Source: Talaromyces rugulosus (Eukaryota > Ascomycota > Eurotiomycetes > Eurotiales > Trichocomaceae). From it: 64,000 nt of DNA. The notes beneath the pieces are model-generated. The model did not search any database and had not been told where the DNA came from. It was given only the letters and a program-made list of their open reading frames with translations. The position numbers were made by a program, and so were the translations under genes. How positions within the stretch are numbered: position 1 is the first letter of the stretch; the number at the start of each line of letters is the position of its first letter. The stretch covers positions 4,030,001 through 4,094,000 of the forward strand of contig NC_049565.1 of NCBI RefSeq assembly GCF_013368755.1. The letters run 5' to 3'. Below, piece by piece: positions 10,894 to 22,425 of this stretch.

Positions 10894-13263
10894 CTATACA
10901 AGGGCATTGGGACTTGTCTTCTCATCAGCAGAAGCGGAGTCTGTGTTTCTCAAAGACGAATCATGATTCTTGTACTGGGCTTGATTCCCAACTCTCCGAG
11001 CAACATGATCAGTAAACAAGGAGTCATAGTCCTTCATGCAGATAGCAGCTATCAACCCAGTCGCTCCGACAGCGACCGCCGCATAGTAGACATAGGCATA
11101 CGCCGCGGCGTATGAATCAGACATAGCTTGTGAAACAGCAGCTTCGATTGCAATAGTCATACCAGGAACCGCGGCCAGGGCTGAGGTGGTGGCTGCAGCC
11201 AATGCCGAGGATAGAGCAGTGAGCGACGACACTGGCAATCCTGCGGCGATAGCAGCTTCTGGAACGCGCTTTGCGATCTCCACTGGCGTTTTATTGTTGA
11301 GAATTGCCACAAAGACCGCTGTGAAAATTGATCCCCATGCAGTTCGCATACAAAAGATTATGGCTGAGAAACGAGTTAGTCTATCATTCAGTATTGAAGA
11401 AAATTAGGAGCGTCGTACCAAACACAGTTCCCAGATCTACATCGTCCGCCTCGAGTTGAATGAGAATTCCGGGGATCAGCTCCAAAACACCTGCTGGGAG
11501 AGCTGCCAAGAAAGAAAATGCCGCTGCGCTTGCTCGGTTGGAGGAGTTCACTGAGCTCAGAGCTCCCAGAAATGCCGTTGATATTGCAAGAAGAATGACA
11601 CATTGGAGGCGGCTGTGTTTAACGATATGGAATACAGACCCGAAGATTATGATACCACCCCAAACTCCAAATTGAATCGTCGTCTTAATGGGTTAATAGG
11701 TCAGCGGATGATCTGGTCATAATTTCACAGGAAAGACATACAGCTAGCCAACCATTCTGTTGCCAGTTTGTACTATCGGATGTGTAGAGGTATGCAACCT
11801 CTGAGTGATGTTAGTCAGGACCGCAGGCAAGACAAGTCAAATCACTTACGCGACGGCCAGAGAATACTCAGAGAAACATAGAGAGTACCGGCAACAGCCG
11901 AAATAATATTCAAGCAGACAAATCCTCTCAGATCCCGGAAGTAGTACATTGGGACCAATGGGTTGGGGACTCCCGCAAATATTTCTGTATTACTGTTAGT
12001 TTGATTATTTCTTCCACCATGTATGTATCTAGTTTCTTACCCCAGAGAACAAAAACAATTAAGAGTAGACCTCCTGTGATTATGAGCCCTAATATCATAG
12101 GCGATGACCATGGCTGAGGTTGACCTCCTATAGCAGCGTCAGAAAAAATCCCGTATAGAACACCAATTGGTGTGTAGAGACTAACCCCAGGATATTCCAA
12201 GCAAGAAAAGAGCTAGTCCGGCAACCAAGATAAAGATGCCCACAAAATCAACTCGTTTTACTTCATCCATCAATGTCCGGTTAGATCCGTGCAGATCTCG
12301 GAAACCTGGTGGTCGATATAAGAAAAATTGAAGAATAATAGCCGGGCCCATTATCATGAGATAAATGTAATAGCACCATCTAAAGAGAGACGTCAGCAAG
12401 TGGATATGGGCTGACTGGAGAAGTATACTATTCACCTCCAGGAAGCGTTATAGTATAAGCTAAGACCTGTTACTGTTAGACAAAGATTCACAAGAAAAGG
12501 GTTTAAAGTTATTGACATACTAAGATAGGGACCAAATCCAGTGGCAATAACCGAAGGAACAGCGATAAAAACAAGACCTAGGAGTTTATACTTGTTTGGC
12601 ATAATTTCGCCCATCATTAGACCATAACAAGTGTGCACCCCTCCTGATAACCCGAGTAAGACCTAGAAAGATAATCAATACGGTAAGATTCAGAAATGCA
12701 ACGAAAGAATGACCATACATTGGCGCCAATGAGCACGTTCATCGTCTTCGCCGTGCATGCGATTATTCCTATAGAGATCAACTACTTCATGCTTTTTCTT
12801 TCTGGTAATGTTTAATCTTTACCTCCGATAAACCCCATGATTGATGCACTGATCAAAAAGTACCGGCGTCCAAATTTGTCTGATATACGGCCAAACACAA
12901 TGATCGAGATTGCGGCACAAGTCGTCCAGACAATTGAAAACAAAGCCGAATTTGGAGTCGGACCTGTAAACTTGTGAGTAAAGAAACAGCATGCTAATTG
13001 ATGACTAGAAGCTTACCTATATCCTCATTGATGTACGTCAAAATAGCTGCTGGAGGGGAGAATCCCCAGTAACTTGCAGTAGTAGCAAGACTTATAGATG
13101 CAGCACATCCAATGAGTTGCGGGCTCATAAAATATAGGCGGCCTAGTGATTTTATGTCACTAGATAGGGCATGCGAATTTTGTATGTCTTGCAGCTGGCC
13201 CTCATCCGCATGCTCCAACTGGAGTCCCTGCAGATAAGTTTTGGGGCCCTCGTCGTCCGCCAT
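10894..13263 (-). CDS. MFS transporter, TRI12 (fungal efflux pump) family
   Basis: Eleven exons on the minus strand (13263-13017, 12963-12823, 12768-12719, 12662-12521, 12472-12436, 12379-12186, 12127-12041, 11984-11850, 11800-11742, 11683-11419, 11363-10894) close in phase to 608 residues. The MFS motif A between helices 2 and 3 is clear (FGRISDKFGRRYFL). The N-terminal ISLATTASYWGFSPPAAILTYINEDIGPTPNSALF is typical of TRI12-like pumps. Many hydrophobic helices follow, for example GLVFIAVPSVIATGFGPYL and ILGLIITGGLLLIVFVLW. Expected 14 helices, plasma membrane or vacuole. Family members export trichothecenes or take up siderophore complexes. Here it flanks the enzyme block and is divergent from the SDR gene, so it probably moves the pathway substrate or product. 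Confidence 0.9.
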
Positions 13264-14401
13264 GTTGAAGATGATATGATTGATAACCTTGGTATAGAAA
13301 AACCAAAGGTAGGGGTATTATATTGGAAATGCCTTTATCAAAATAAATAAATCGTCCGAGTTCTTCCTGCAGCTATTAATATGCTTGTCTTGCATTGAGG
13401 GGGGTTTGAATTTCCCACTATCCACCTCTGCTTTACTGTTCAATATCTGACAAGCTTTATCCATCATGCTACGGTGACTGCCACGAATTAACTTTATTCT
13501 GGTGATCACTCCAAAGCTAAAAGGAACCAATTTTGGGAATACCCGGCCGAGGAGACTCCATGCCGTCTTGCGCCTCGGTTATCATATCTATTCCGACCTT
13601 ATTCCTATTCCTAGGGTGACACAGAAAAACTTATAAATGATTACTCCTATTGTTAAATATTAATTGTCTTGTTAAAACTATGCTTCTTCATAGATAATTG
13701 GAAATCTAACAGCTAACTATATAGACACTACCAAGCCCTTCATTTGATATTTACTCATCCCATGTAAGTGATAATACCCGATCTAACCCTCGGATCTTAA
13801 GAAAATCCATAATATAGATTGCTTGACGATCTACAGCTCTACTGCACCTAGCAGCTCACACGTATGCCGTCCCAGTAGCCAAGCAAACCCCAGTGCAAAT
13901 CCCTCCACATACCCAACGCGTTAAATTTATTGGCTCCAACTAGTCCTGGTCCGATACCAGCTAGGCCCTGGGGCTGTTGTTCCCCACAGGCTAAATACGC
14001 ATATATGTTAGCTCTCAGATGCCGGTGTCAGCAAAGTGTGACTAACACAGCAAGCTAGAGCGGCTATTTTCACCAACAAGAAAACTAGTGCGAAACCTTT
14101 TACCCCGGACCCCAGTAGTTCATTATCAATTAGTCAAATTCTTTTGTTTTGACAAATGGTGACTGTTGACTGTTGACTGTACCCCAGGAATGCGGGGTAG
14201 TCTACTTCGATGTTGCACAGTAACCCCAACTTGTTCAGAACCAAGCCACGTGCACGTTGTAGTATATGATTTTCTGTCTAGGGAAATAATAGTCTGTTTT
14301 TGGGGGAAATATATTCGCTATCACATTTTACGATCGATAGCTTATAGTGCCTTGAGTCTTACAACCGAGCCCCTAGATATAATCCAATTTGGAGACAGTT
14401 C
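13264..14401. promoter_or_regulatory. Divergent promoter of MFS transporter and SDR genes
   Basis: A 1.1-kb region with several candidate sites seen directly. CCGAGG at 13547-13552 and CCTCGG at 13573-13578 form an inverted pair; another CCTCGG is at 13788-13793. TGACTAA is at 14039-14045 and its complement TTAGTCA at 14130-14136. Three head-to-tail TGACTGT heptamers run from 14160 to 14180. CCTCGG is the known FarA/CTF1 core and TTAGTCA a known Yap-type bZIP site. Their use here is inference. Confidence 0.45.
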
Positions 14402-15222
14402 ATGATGTCTTTGCTTGGAAGAACATATGTTGTTTCTGGTGGTCTGTCTGGGATTGGACTCGCCACCACGGTCGGTCTTTTGAAAGCCGGTGCTCATGTG
14501 TGCATTGCAGATATCGCGCCGAACCTACCGAAGGAATTGCTGGAGCATCCGCAACAGGCAAAATTGAGCTATCATGGCCCCTGTGACATTAGAGTCCGGG
14601 AAAAGTGCCAAAGCTTTTTCAACACTGTCACTAAAGAACGAGGACGGATAAATGGATTGGTTAACTGTGCTGGAATATCTCCATCAGAGGGAACGATGGC
14701 ATCCGATCAAATTTTTGACGAAGTTTTCTCCCTGAATGTTCGAGGCACATGGAATCTGGGCACTGAAGCTATCCGACACATGTCAGAACAAACATTTAAC
14801 AACTCTAAATCTGGACGTGGGACAATTGTCAATGTAGGAAGCATTGCTTCTCTTGTTGGTTTACAGTCTCTTCCCGTCTATTGCATGAGTAAACATGCTA
14901 TTCTTGGCTTGACCCGAGCTTGGGCAAAAGACTGGGCTAGACAAGGAATTCGAGTTAATGCAGTGGCTCCAGGTGAGATTTTATGTAACAATGATGCCTT
15001 GAATATTTCTAATGTCTAATAGGTGTTACGAACACCCCGCTTTACAAGAAAACCATAGGAGCAGCAGAAAGTCGATCGATGGCCGAGGATTTGGTGGCTG
15101 GTATACCTATGGGGCGAGTTGCAGAACCGGAAGAAGTTGCTGAAACAATCATCTATCTCCTTAGTGACGAGTCAAGCTATATAAGTGGTCAGATTTTGCC
15201 CGTGAATGGTGGATCGGTTTGA
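14402..15222 (+). CDS. Short-chain dehydrogenase/reductase (SDR)
   Basis: Two exons, 14402-14972 and 15023-15222 (intron GTGAGA...TAATAG), 256 residues, classical SDR length. The Rossmann start is SGGLSGIG (the usual first Thr is Ser), the NAG motif is NCAG, the catalytic serine lies in NVGSIAS, and YCMSK gives the Tyr-x3-Lys pair. The C-terminus ends in SGQILPVNGGSV. NAD(P)-dependent alcohol/ketone redox; Asp in IADI after strand 2 suggests NAD preference (inference). Transcribed divergently from the MFS gene and convergent with the BVMO. Confidence 0.92.
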
Positions 15223-15592
15223 TATGGGATGGAAACATCTTCGAACGTTATTGGCATAATCAATCTCACAACCAAATGTATATTTCAATGTTTTTTTAGA
15301 CGACTGGATGTCGCTTTAACATTGAAGACCATTTTGTACATTTACAGCCAGCATGTATGGGACCGTCTTGCAAGACTACGATAATTTCACTTACATCACA
15401 TTTCAGATTATAAGTGCAGAATATTAGTTGATCTTCCTAATAAAAAGAAAAAATGGAGTATCATTACTACCAGTGTTGAGTTGTGTTACTAGAAATCAAA
15501 GGGAAATACCAAACTTGAAAAACTATAAACGAGTATCTTAGGCAACACTACAGTGATAAATGCTATACACGACTCCATGAGCATTGTATAAT
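15223..15592. other. Convergent 3' intergenic region
   Basis: AT-rich spacer between the SDR and BVMO stop codons. No gene or notable repeat seen. Confidence 0.5.
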
Positions 15593-18109
15593 CTATCTCG
15601 CTGTGTAAAGTGACTTTGAACCATCCCCAATCACACCTACCTCGTTCTTGAGGGAAAGAAACGCATTTCCAATGACATCCATCAAAGCCGTAATGTTAGA
15701 GAGTCTATCCTTGAAACCAGAGGCATTAGACTTCACACCATTCAAGTCGTTGGTCTCCTCCGCTTCCTTAATGCCATTAGTCTTAGCAACGACTCCGCTT
15801 GCCTCTGTGCTATCCTCGTTCTCGATTTGCATCTTGGGAACTGGCGGGATATCGGCGTTGCGTAAATAATCTGAGGTGCTTTTACCATCGCGCTGGGCCA
15901 TTGTAGTACCATTCCCTAACCATCCCCACATATTGATGTTTGTCTCCGCGGTATGGCCATAATCAAAGTCTTCCCAGCGGGGGTTTTGAAGCACGTAAAG
16001 CGCCGACATACTTCCCCCAGGGTAGACATCTTGTGTATTGTCAACAGATCCATTCTAAATCACGCTCATGTCAAGGATAGTCACTTACAGACAACTCGGC
16101 TATTAACGTCATTTCTCTTAAACCATGATCGACACTTTCAATTTTCAATGTTAGCCACATCATTCAACATACAAAGATCACATATACTAACATTTAGACC
16201 GTAAACAACATTCTCCATATATTTGTCAACGTATTGACCGAATTGAGTAATAGCTCGTTGCCTTTGGAGATGTTATTATTTGCTCTTCAATAAAAATTGA
16301 CAAAAATTCAAAAATGAACCAGACTTACTTGGGCACCATGAAGGACAGTCCTTCTCGTTGAATTTTCGCAACAGCTTTGCAAATGTAATTGGAGACTGCT
16401 TCGAGGAATACAATCGTACTACCTGTTCCTGGTCCACCATTTGGCCCAAGATATAAGAAATAGTTGGGCATCTTGGCAGGACACATTGATAGATACGCCT
16501 CTGGAACAGGGTCCCAGACTTCCCCTAGTGTCACTCCACCTAGACCGTAAGTTGGGATGCGTGGTTTGAGGGAACTAACAACACATTAAATCTAGGTAAA
16601 TTCAAGGGAAAGCACTAAGCACGTCACGTACTAGTCAAAGCCAGTTGCGCAAATAATGGCGTCAACTTCGCGCAATGCTCCATTATTGTCAATTACTCCA
16701 GTCTCGGTGACCTCCTTTATTCCACAGCTGATAAAGTCGACGTTATCTTCCACAATGGCTTTCAAATAACCCGGACCGGCTGCCAAAATGTCAAAATTTC
16801 TGATCATCAAATTATATGTGGATATATCATATGGGGTGTCTTACGGGTTAGTCTCCGGCATCCAGGAGCTGGTAAAAATGAAACATTAGTAAATGCAAGG
16901 GTTTTCAGAGAACAATCTTACGGTAACTTGGCTTCAGAGCCTCATAAACCTCTGGTTTCTTCTCTAGTCGACTTTTCATAATCTTTTCAAACAACTCCTC
17001 TGCCTGCTTCTGGGTCTCACTGCCATTCCAGATGAAGTCGGGAGCTGAGTTAAGGGCATCTTCAGCTGCACAGCGGAACTCCAAATATGCGTTTGGGTCA
17101 TTTCGAAACTTTTCTAGCTCTTCCTCGCTATGTTTGACTAGAAAAGAAGGTTAGACTGGATATAGAACAATGATTTCGACGGAGTGTACTTACAATTCTC
17201 AAGATCTTCTGGATTCATCCCAGGATATTCTTTACCCGGGACACGATAAGCAATCCATGTTTTCCCTCTCATGTAATGATCACAACGTTCGACAATGGGC
17301 TGAATTTCAGGAAGAATCTGAATACCAGATGATCCGCCTCCGACGAGAGCTATCTTTTTTCCTTTTAAATCATAAGAATGATCCCAGTTCGCCGTGTGAA
17401 CAATATGTCCCTTGAAATCGAACAGTCCCGGGATATCTGGCCACTTCCATGCATTCAGAATACCTGTAGCTGAAATGAGGATATCACCGGAATCATGTGT
17501 GGTCTTTTTATTTCACGTCAGCGACATATTGGTGATACAAGCAGATAATTGAGGAGTTACTACCTGGCCAGTCTTGACATCTTTCAGTTGCACCGTCCAT
17601 TTGCATGTTTCCTCATTCCAACGGGCTTCAGTGACCTGGGTGTTGAAGGTCACATAGCGGTACACATCCCACTTAGCACAAACCCTGTCCCAATAGGCCT
17701 TGATTTCTCCGCCAGGGGCAAAATACGCGCTCCACTGTGTGTTGCTTTCAAATGACAATTGATATGCTGCTGCCGGGATGTCTTTAAAGCAGCTTAGTTC
17801 GATCTTCTTTTCCTTCTTAGGACCGAAATAACTTACCACAAGCAACTGTATATTTTGATAAGGTATTAATAATGCCTGAAAATTTGTTCGGGACCTCATT
17901 TTGTTTGACTTACTTCCAGGGTAGTGATTATCCAACCAGGTTCCTCCAATGTCTTCGGATTTCTCATACAGGCGAAGCTCGAGATTAGGGATCTTTTCGG
18001 GCAACCTAATAGCTGATATAATTCCTGAAATCCCGGCGCCGATGCATATTACTTTAATGGGCCTGACTTCATCAGTAGAGTGGTTATTCATCGTGAAACC
18101 CTCAGCCAT
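15593..18109 (-). CDS. Baeyer-Villiger-type FAD monooxygenase
   Basis: Eleven exons (18109-17914, 17845-17837, 17781-17564, 17503-17194, 17137-16922, 16868-16845, 16779-16632, 16574-16329, 16261-16192, 16134-16089, 16029-15593) add to 639 residues, the usual BVMO length. Seen: FAD Rossmann GAGISG, GGTWLDNHYPG, the conserved ACDIPA restored by a 9-nt exon, the BVMO fingerprint FKGHIVHTANWD, a second NADPH Rossmann GGGSSGIQ, PPGCRRLTPGPGYL restored by a 24-nt exon, ATGFD, and CRSWFK. The enzyme should insert oxygen next to a ketone or oxidise a related carbonyl. The closest functional class is the AflY/steroid-type group of fungal BVMOs, substrate unknown. Start: the ATG at 18109 is the first in frame (an upstream TTG is not a start). 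Divergent from the PhyH gene across 482 bp. Confidence 0.92.
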
Positions 18110-18591
18110 GTTGTCAGTATTCAAATATTGATCTGATTGGATCGCGGAAGTAGCCCTCGCCGTAAACCAAAAAGAAAAAGAATGAAGAGTTTTGACAAGA
18201 GAACTAATAATAGATCCCCACGGGGCGAACCTAAGATGAATTTACCATTTATGCGGAGTAGATGTGACCTTAATGCCGCAGAATATCGTTACTAATGCAA
18301 TGCTGACTCGCCCCTGGTGACTGTTCAATGACCACATTTCCAGTCTGAACACAAGACTATTACTCATATAACTCATTTATCTTACCAGAAAAACTTAAAC
18401 TTGGTTATAGGACCCCGCATGACTCACCTTTTGAAGACTAAATGATAAATTATCGCATTGAACAGAGCATAACACTCGACCTCGATAGTCCACATTTTAA
18501 AATCGCAAGTTACGCGCTTTGCAACTGATATCACTTAACGGACTGACAATTGTGATATTTTACAATTCGTTTCACTTAAGCCCTATACCCA
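18110..18591. promoter_or_regulatory. Divergent promoter of BVMO and PhyH genes
   Basis: A 482-bp shared promoter. Candidate bZIP sites seen: TTACTAA at 18289-18295, TGACTCG at 18304-18310, TGACTGT at 18318-18324 and TGACTCA at 18420-18426. TTACTAA is the best-known Yap1 response element. Confidence 0.4.
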
Positions 18592-19422
18592 ATGGCTATT
18601 TCCTCGCAAAAGCCGGCAGGCGAAACTATATCTGCTGCAAAAGATCAGCTGAAGAGTGATGGCTTTTGCGTTATACCAAATATTCTCGACCAAGATACAG
18701 TAAACTTTGTGACTGAGAGGCTCTGGGCTGCTGCCGAAGAGAACCAGAAGCGTGGTGCAGATCTCTTCATACCAGCTTTAGATCCAAACAGCTCCAATGT
18801 CCGCGTCTTTTACCTTCTAGAGTTGGATGCTGTTTTTCGAGAGTTGATCCAACAGTCGACCGCCATCGAAATGGTGAATTCGGTTCTAGGAGAGAATGTA
18901 CTCGTGTCCAATTTCACAGCGAATATTTCAAAACCGGGTTCCGGATCAATGGCCCTCCACTCTGACCAGTCTCTGGTCATTCCTGAACCATGGGAGCAGC
19001 CTTTGGCGATGAACATCATTTGGTGCCTCTCCGATGTTTATTTCGAGAATGGGGCCACACTTTTTATTCCTGGCAGCCACAAATGGGAACGCCGGGCTGC
19101 AGTACCTAATAATGCGAAAGAGCTTCTTCAGCCATTCGTGGCTAAAGCCGGCTCTATTATCGCTATGGATGGACGTCTATGGCATACTTCTGGCGCAAAC
19201 ATCACCAAGGACAGCGAACGAGCGCTGCTCTTCGGGTATTACACTGCACCCTTCCTCCGGCAGCAGGTGAACTGGACGGCAGCATTATCGCCTCAGACAA
19301 AAGACTCGCTCAGCCCTGAGATGCGTGAGTTGCTAGGTGTAAATATCACAGCAAACACAGGTGCTGCAACGGATATCGGGACTGGTCTGGAGAAATATGA
19401 AGCCAAGAAGGCGTCTGTATGA
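18592..19422 (+). CDS. PhyH-family Fe(II)/2-oxoglutarate dioxygenase
   Basis: Intronless, 276 residues. The double-stranded beta-helix carries the iron triad His123-x-Asp125 (ALHSDQ) and His198 (RLWHTSGAN), with Arg210 (SERALL) placed to bind 2-oxoglutarate. The length and the FxGATxxIPGSHKW turn match small fungal PhyH proteins that hydroxylate, desaturate or epoxidise natural-product intermediates, as well as phytanoyl-CoA 2-hydroxylase. No PTS1 (ends KASV) and no signal peptide. It is one of two PhyH proteins in the block; the other carries an SCP2 domain. It shares a promoter with the BVMO, suggesting consecutive steps. Confidence 0.93.
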   Translation: MAISSQKPAGETISAAKDQLKSDGFCVIPNILDQDTVNFVTERLWAAAEENQKRGADLFIPALDPNSSNVRVFYLLELDAVFRELIQQSTAIEMVNSVLGENVLVSNFTANISKPGSGSMALHSDQSLVIPEPWEQPLAMNIIWCLSDVYFENGATLFIPGSHKWERRAAVPNNAKELLQPFVAKAGSIIAMDGRLWHTSGANITKDSERALLFGYYTAPFLRQQVNWTAALSPQTKDSLSPEMRELLGVNITANTGAATDIGTGLEKYEAKKASV

Positions 19423-19951
19423 TAGAAGTCGTATTAGTCGCTGAGCACTGTTGACTGGCTATTGTTTGAAAGCATCCAATGAAATTACTCTAAGTTATAC
19501 AAAATATATTATTGAAATCCCTACCACGTTAAATCTTGCCATATGCGATATGTGCTATTCCATTCCAAGGGATTAAATGTTACCTGTATCGATAACCCTA
19601 ACTCTAGAGTTGTTTTTATTTGACGTGAGTACCAACTTTACATTTAACAGTAAATGAAACGATACAGATAAGTTTCAGGTAAAAATATTATGATGTTAAT
19701 CGTGACAAGAGACAGTAGCATCACTAAACAAGCTTTCTCTATGTCCTTACTCATACAATAATGACTAACTGTCTAGTAAAAATGCCGATCAGAACTCTTA
19801 TTCTAATAGTCACACTTCCACATAATCTTTTTTCATTTGCGACTCTCTCTAAAAGCAGATATTAAAACCATACTATATTCCCAGACCCTGCTCCAGACAC
19901 CAATCGGTATCCAGCCAGAAGTCTAGCAGGGAGAAGAACAACTCTGACAAA
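19423..19951. promoter_or_regulatory. Promoter region of the NTF2-like gene
   Basis: AT-rich 3'/5' spacer with one Yap-type TGACTAA at 19762-19768, 184 bp before the next ATG. No other feature seen. Confidence 0.35.
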
Positions 19952-20344
19952 ATGACCGATGAATCCTTGATCCACGAATTATTCCAAGGTTTCGAAAAGT
20001 GTACAGGGGACGATGTCGAACCAGCATTATCATTTTTCGCTCCCGATGTGGTTTTCTACATGTACGGTCCTCATGAAGCCCCCATTACCGGCAGACAGCA
20101 GTTGCAAGCTGCGTTCAAGGAGACCTTCTCTATTCTCAAATCGTTTCAAGTGGAGATTATTTCAGTGGCTAGGACAGGAAACAAAATCTTTGTTGAGCGA
20201 ATCGAGCGCATGTTATACGCTGGTGTCCAGGCCGTGACGCTTTACCAGGTCGGTGTCGGGGAGGTGGGATCCGATAATAAGTTTACCTCGTGGAAGGATT
20301 ACTTTGATCCTGTTGAAATTAAAAAAGCCGCCGAGGGAAATTAG
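19952..20344 (+). CDS. NTF2-like/SnoaL-like small protein
   Basis: Intronless, 130 residues. The pattern is the NTF2-like cone fold: an N-terminal helix (LIHELFQGFEKC), LSFFAPDVVFYMYGPHEAPITGRQQL, paired strands EIISVARTGNKIFVERIERM, and a C-terminal KFTSWKDYFD strand. SnoaL/limonene-epoxide-hydrolase-like members act as cyclases, isomerases or epoxide hydrolases in many fungal pathways; others only bind ligands. The DYFD end resembles limonene-1,2-epoxide hydrolase-type proteins. The exact role is unknown; its position between two dioxygenases fits a pathway enzyme. Confidence 0.75.
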   Translation: MTDESLIHELFQGFEKCTGDDVEPALSFFAPDVVFYMYGPHEAPITGRQQLQAAFKETFSILKSFQVEIISVARTGNKIFVERIERMLYAGVQAVTLYQVGVGEVGSDNKFTSWKDYFDPVEIKKAAEGN

Positions 20345-20567
20345 AAAGCCTAAAGCATCAATTATTGCAAGACTAGTGACTTGGCTAGTATTTTAAACCA
20401 TCGACTTCTCACACAAAGTCTAATGGTGGTTTTCATTCTTTTATTTGGCATCCACAACAAATTTTATATAAAATTCCAAGACGGTAGTCAATATTTAACA
20501 ACATATCCAATCATATAGCACGTCATAAGTCCAAGTTATAAGCATATATTTAGCCTGTCCGTTGTTT

Positions 20568-22425
20568 TCACTGTAGGTTGACATGAACTGCTTTGATATT
20601 TGTATATGCCTCCAACCCAGCTTCCCCAAGCTCGCGTCCAATACCAGATTGTTTCACACCACCAAAGGGAATTCTACAGAGTGACTAGTCAACTTTTATT
20701 GTCAAATTGAGTAGGAAATAGTGTCTAACTCACCGGAAATCCGAATCGTTACTTGAGTTGATCCATACCATCCCAGCTTCAATATCAGCGGCAACGCGAT
20801 GGGCCCGCTTGACGTCTTTGGTGAATACCTGCGATACATGTCTTAGAGCGAATTGCTACCCAAAAGGACGTTTAAAAAGGTTCGCAAAATCTTACCGAGG
20901 CTCCCAGACCAAATACAGAGTCATTCGCCCTTCGTACTGCCTCTTCTTCTGACTTGAAAGAAGACACGACTGCGAATGGACCGAAGACTTCCTCACGATA
21001 AACCTTCATGTCATCGGTGACATTTGTAAATATAGTTGGTTCGACAAAAAATCCTTTGCCGTTGAAGTCTTTATATGCCGTGCCGCCGTGGATCAAAGTA
21101 GCACCTTCAGACTTTCCTGCCTCGATATATGATAGGACTCGGTCAAACTGGGCCTTGGTTACCTGCGGTCCCTGAAATGTGACGTCTTTAAACGGGTCTC
21201 CAAGCGTCGATACGGTAGCAACTTTCTGTTTAAATGACTCCACAAACTTGTCGTAGATATCTTCATGAACGAGGATTCGACTAGTCGCAGTGCAGACCTG
21301 TCCTTGGTTATACATGACCCCTATGTGGGCCCAGGTCACTGCAGAATCAAAATCTGCATCAGGAAAGACAAGAAGGGGGCTTTTGCCACCAGCCTCGAGG
21401 GTAACGCTCTTCAGGTTTATCGCTGCCAATTTCATTATCTCTCGTGCTGTTTGCGTCGAGCCAGTGAAAGCGATCTTATCGACACCTAGATGGGAGGCTA
21501 TAGTAGCTCCGGCCACTCTGCCAAGTCCATTGACCACATTAACAACGCCTGGGGGGAATCCAGCTTGTTTGATTAAAGTAGCCAAATACAAAGCAGATAA
21601 TGGGGTCTGTTCGGCCGGTTTCAGAACCACAGTGTTTCCACAAGCAAGCGCGGGCCCCAGCTTCCATGCTGCCATTACCTGTATTATATGTGAGTCAATC
21701 TCTAATAGCGCTATATGTGTCGGTTGATACATACTAAAGGAAAGTTCCATCTGTGATAAAAATTAGGTCTCAGTTTCTTCCTTCATGGAATATAGACATA
21801 CGGTATGATCTGACCGCAAACACCTACGGGTTCACGGATGGTGTATGCCAGTTTCTCAGGTGTTGTCTCAATCACACTTCCTTGCACTTTGTCTGCCCAT
21901 CCTGCATAATATCGGAATGCATCTGCCGCGGCTCGTATGTCAAATGCGACTGCCTGTTGATATGGCTTTCCTGAAACCATTTGTATGTTCATCAGTCCGT
22001 AGATTTCCTTCGGGGAAACTAGCACGCTCCGCGAATGATTATATACATACCGTTATCCCATGTTTCAATAGTAGCCAGGATATTGGCGTTTTCCTCAATT
22101 AGATCTGCTAGTCTTAACATAAGTTTGCCGCGAGCTGTTCCAGGCAGTTTTCTCCAGGACGGATGTTTCAAGGCGCTTCGTGCTGCTGCAACGGCAATGT
22201 CGATATCATCAGCGCCTGCCGCATGAACGGTGGTGATCTCCTTCTCAGTTCTGTACTTTATCAGTATCTATATCATATAGTATTTTCCTTTGAGCGAAAT
22301 ACACACGCTGGATCGATTGTCGACAGAGTCTGTCCGGATTTTGATGCAACAAACTCATTGTTGATAAAAAGGCCTGTAGGCTGGAGATATTGCACTGAAT
22401 TTGGGGCTGTCAATGAGACCTGCAT
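20568..22425 (-). CDS. Aldehyde dehydrogenase (NAD(P)+)
   Basis: Seven exons (22425-22307, 22250-22051, 21970-21802, 21750-21735, 21678-20896, 20828-20734, 20673-20568) give 495 residues, the standard ALDH length. The active-site motif PWNFPL is rebuilt across a 16-nt exon. FTGST, the general base in LEAGGKSP, the nucleophile cysteine in GQVCTATSR, and EEVFGPF and [15 protein letters not shown] at the C-terminus are all present. It should oxidise an aldehyde released upstream, for example by the ThDP lyase. No PTS1. Shares a 481-bp divergent promoter with the SCP2-PhyH gene. Confidence 0.95.
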
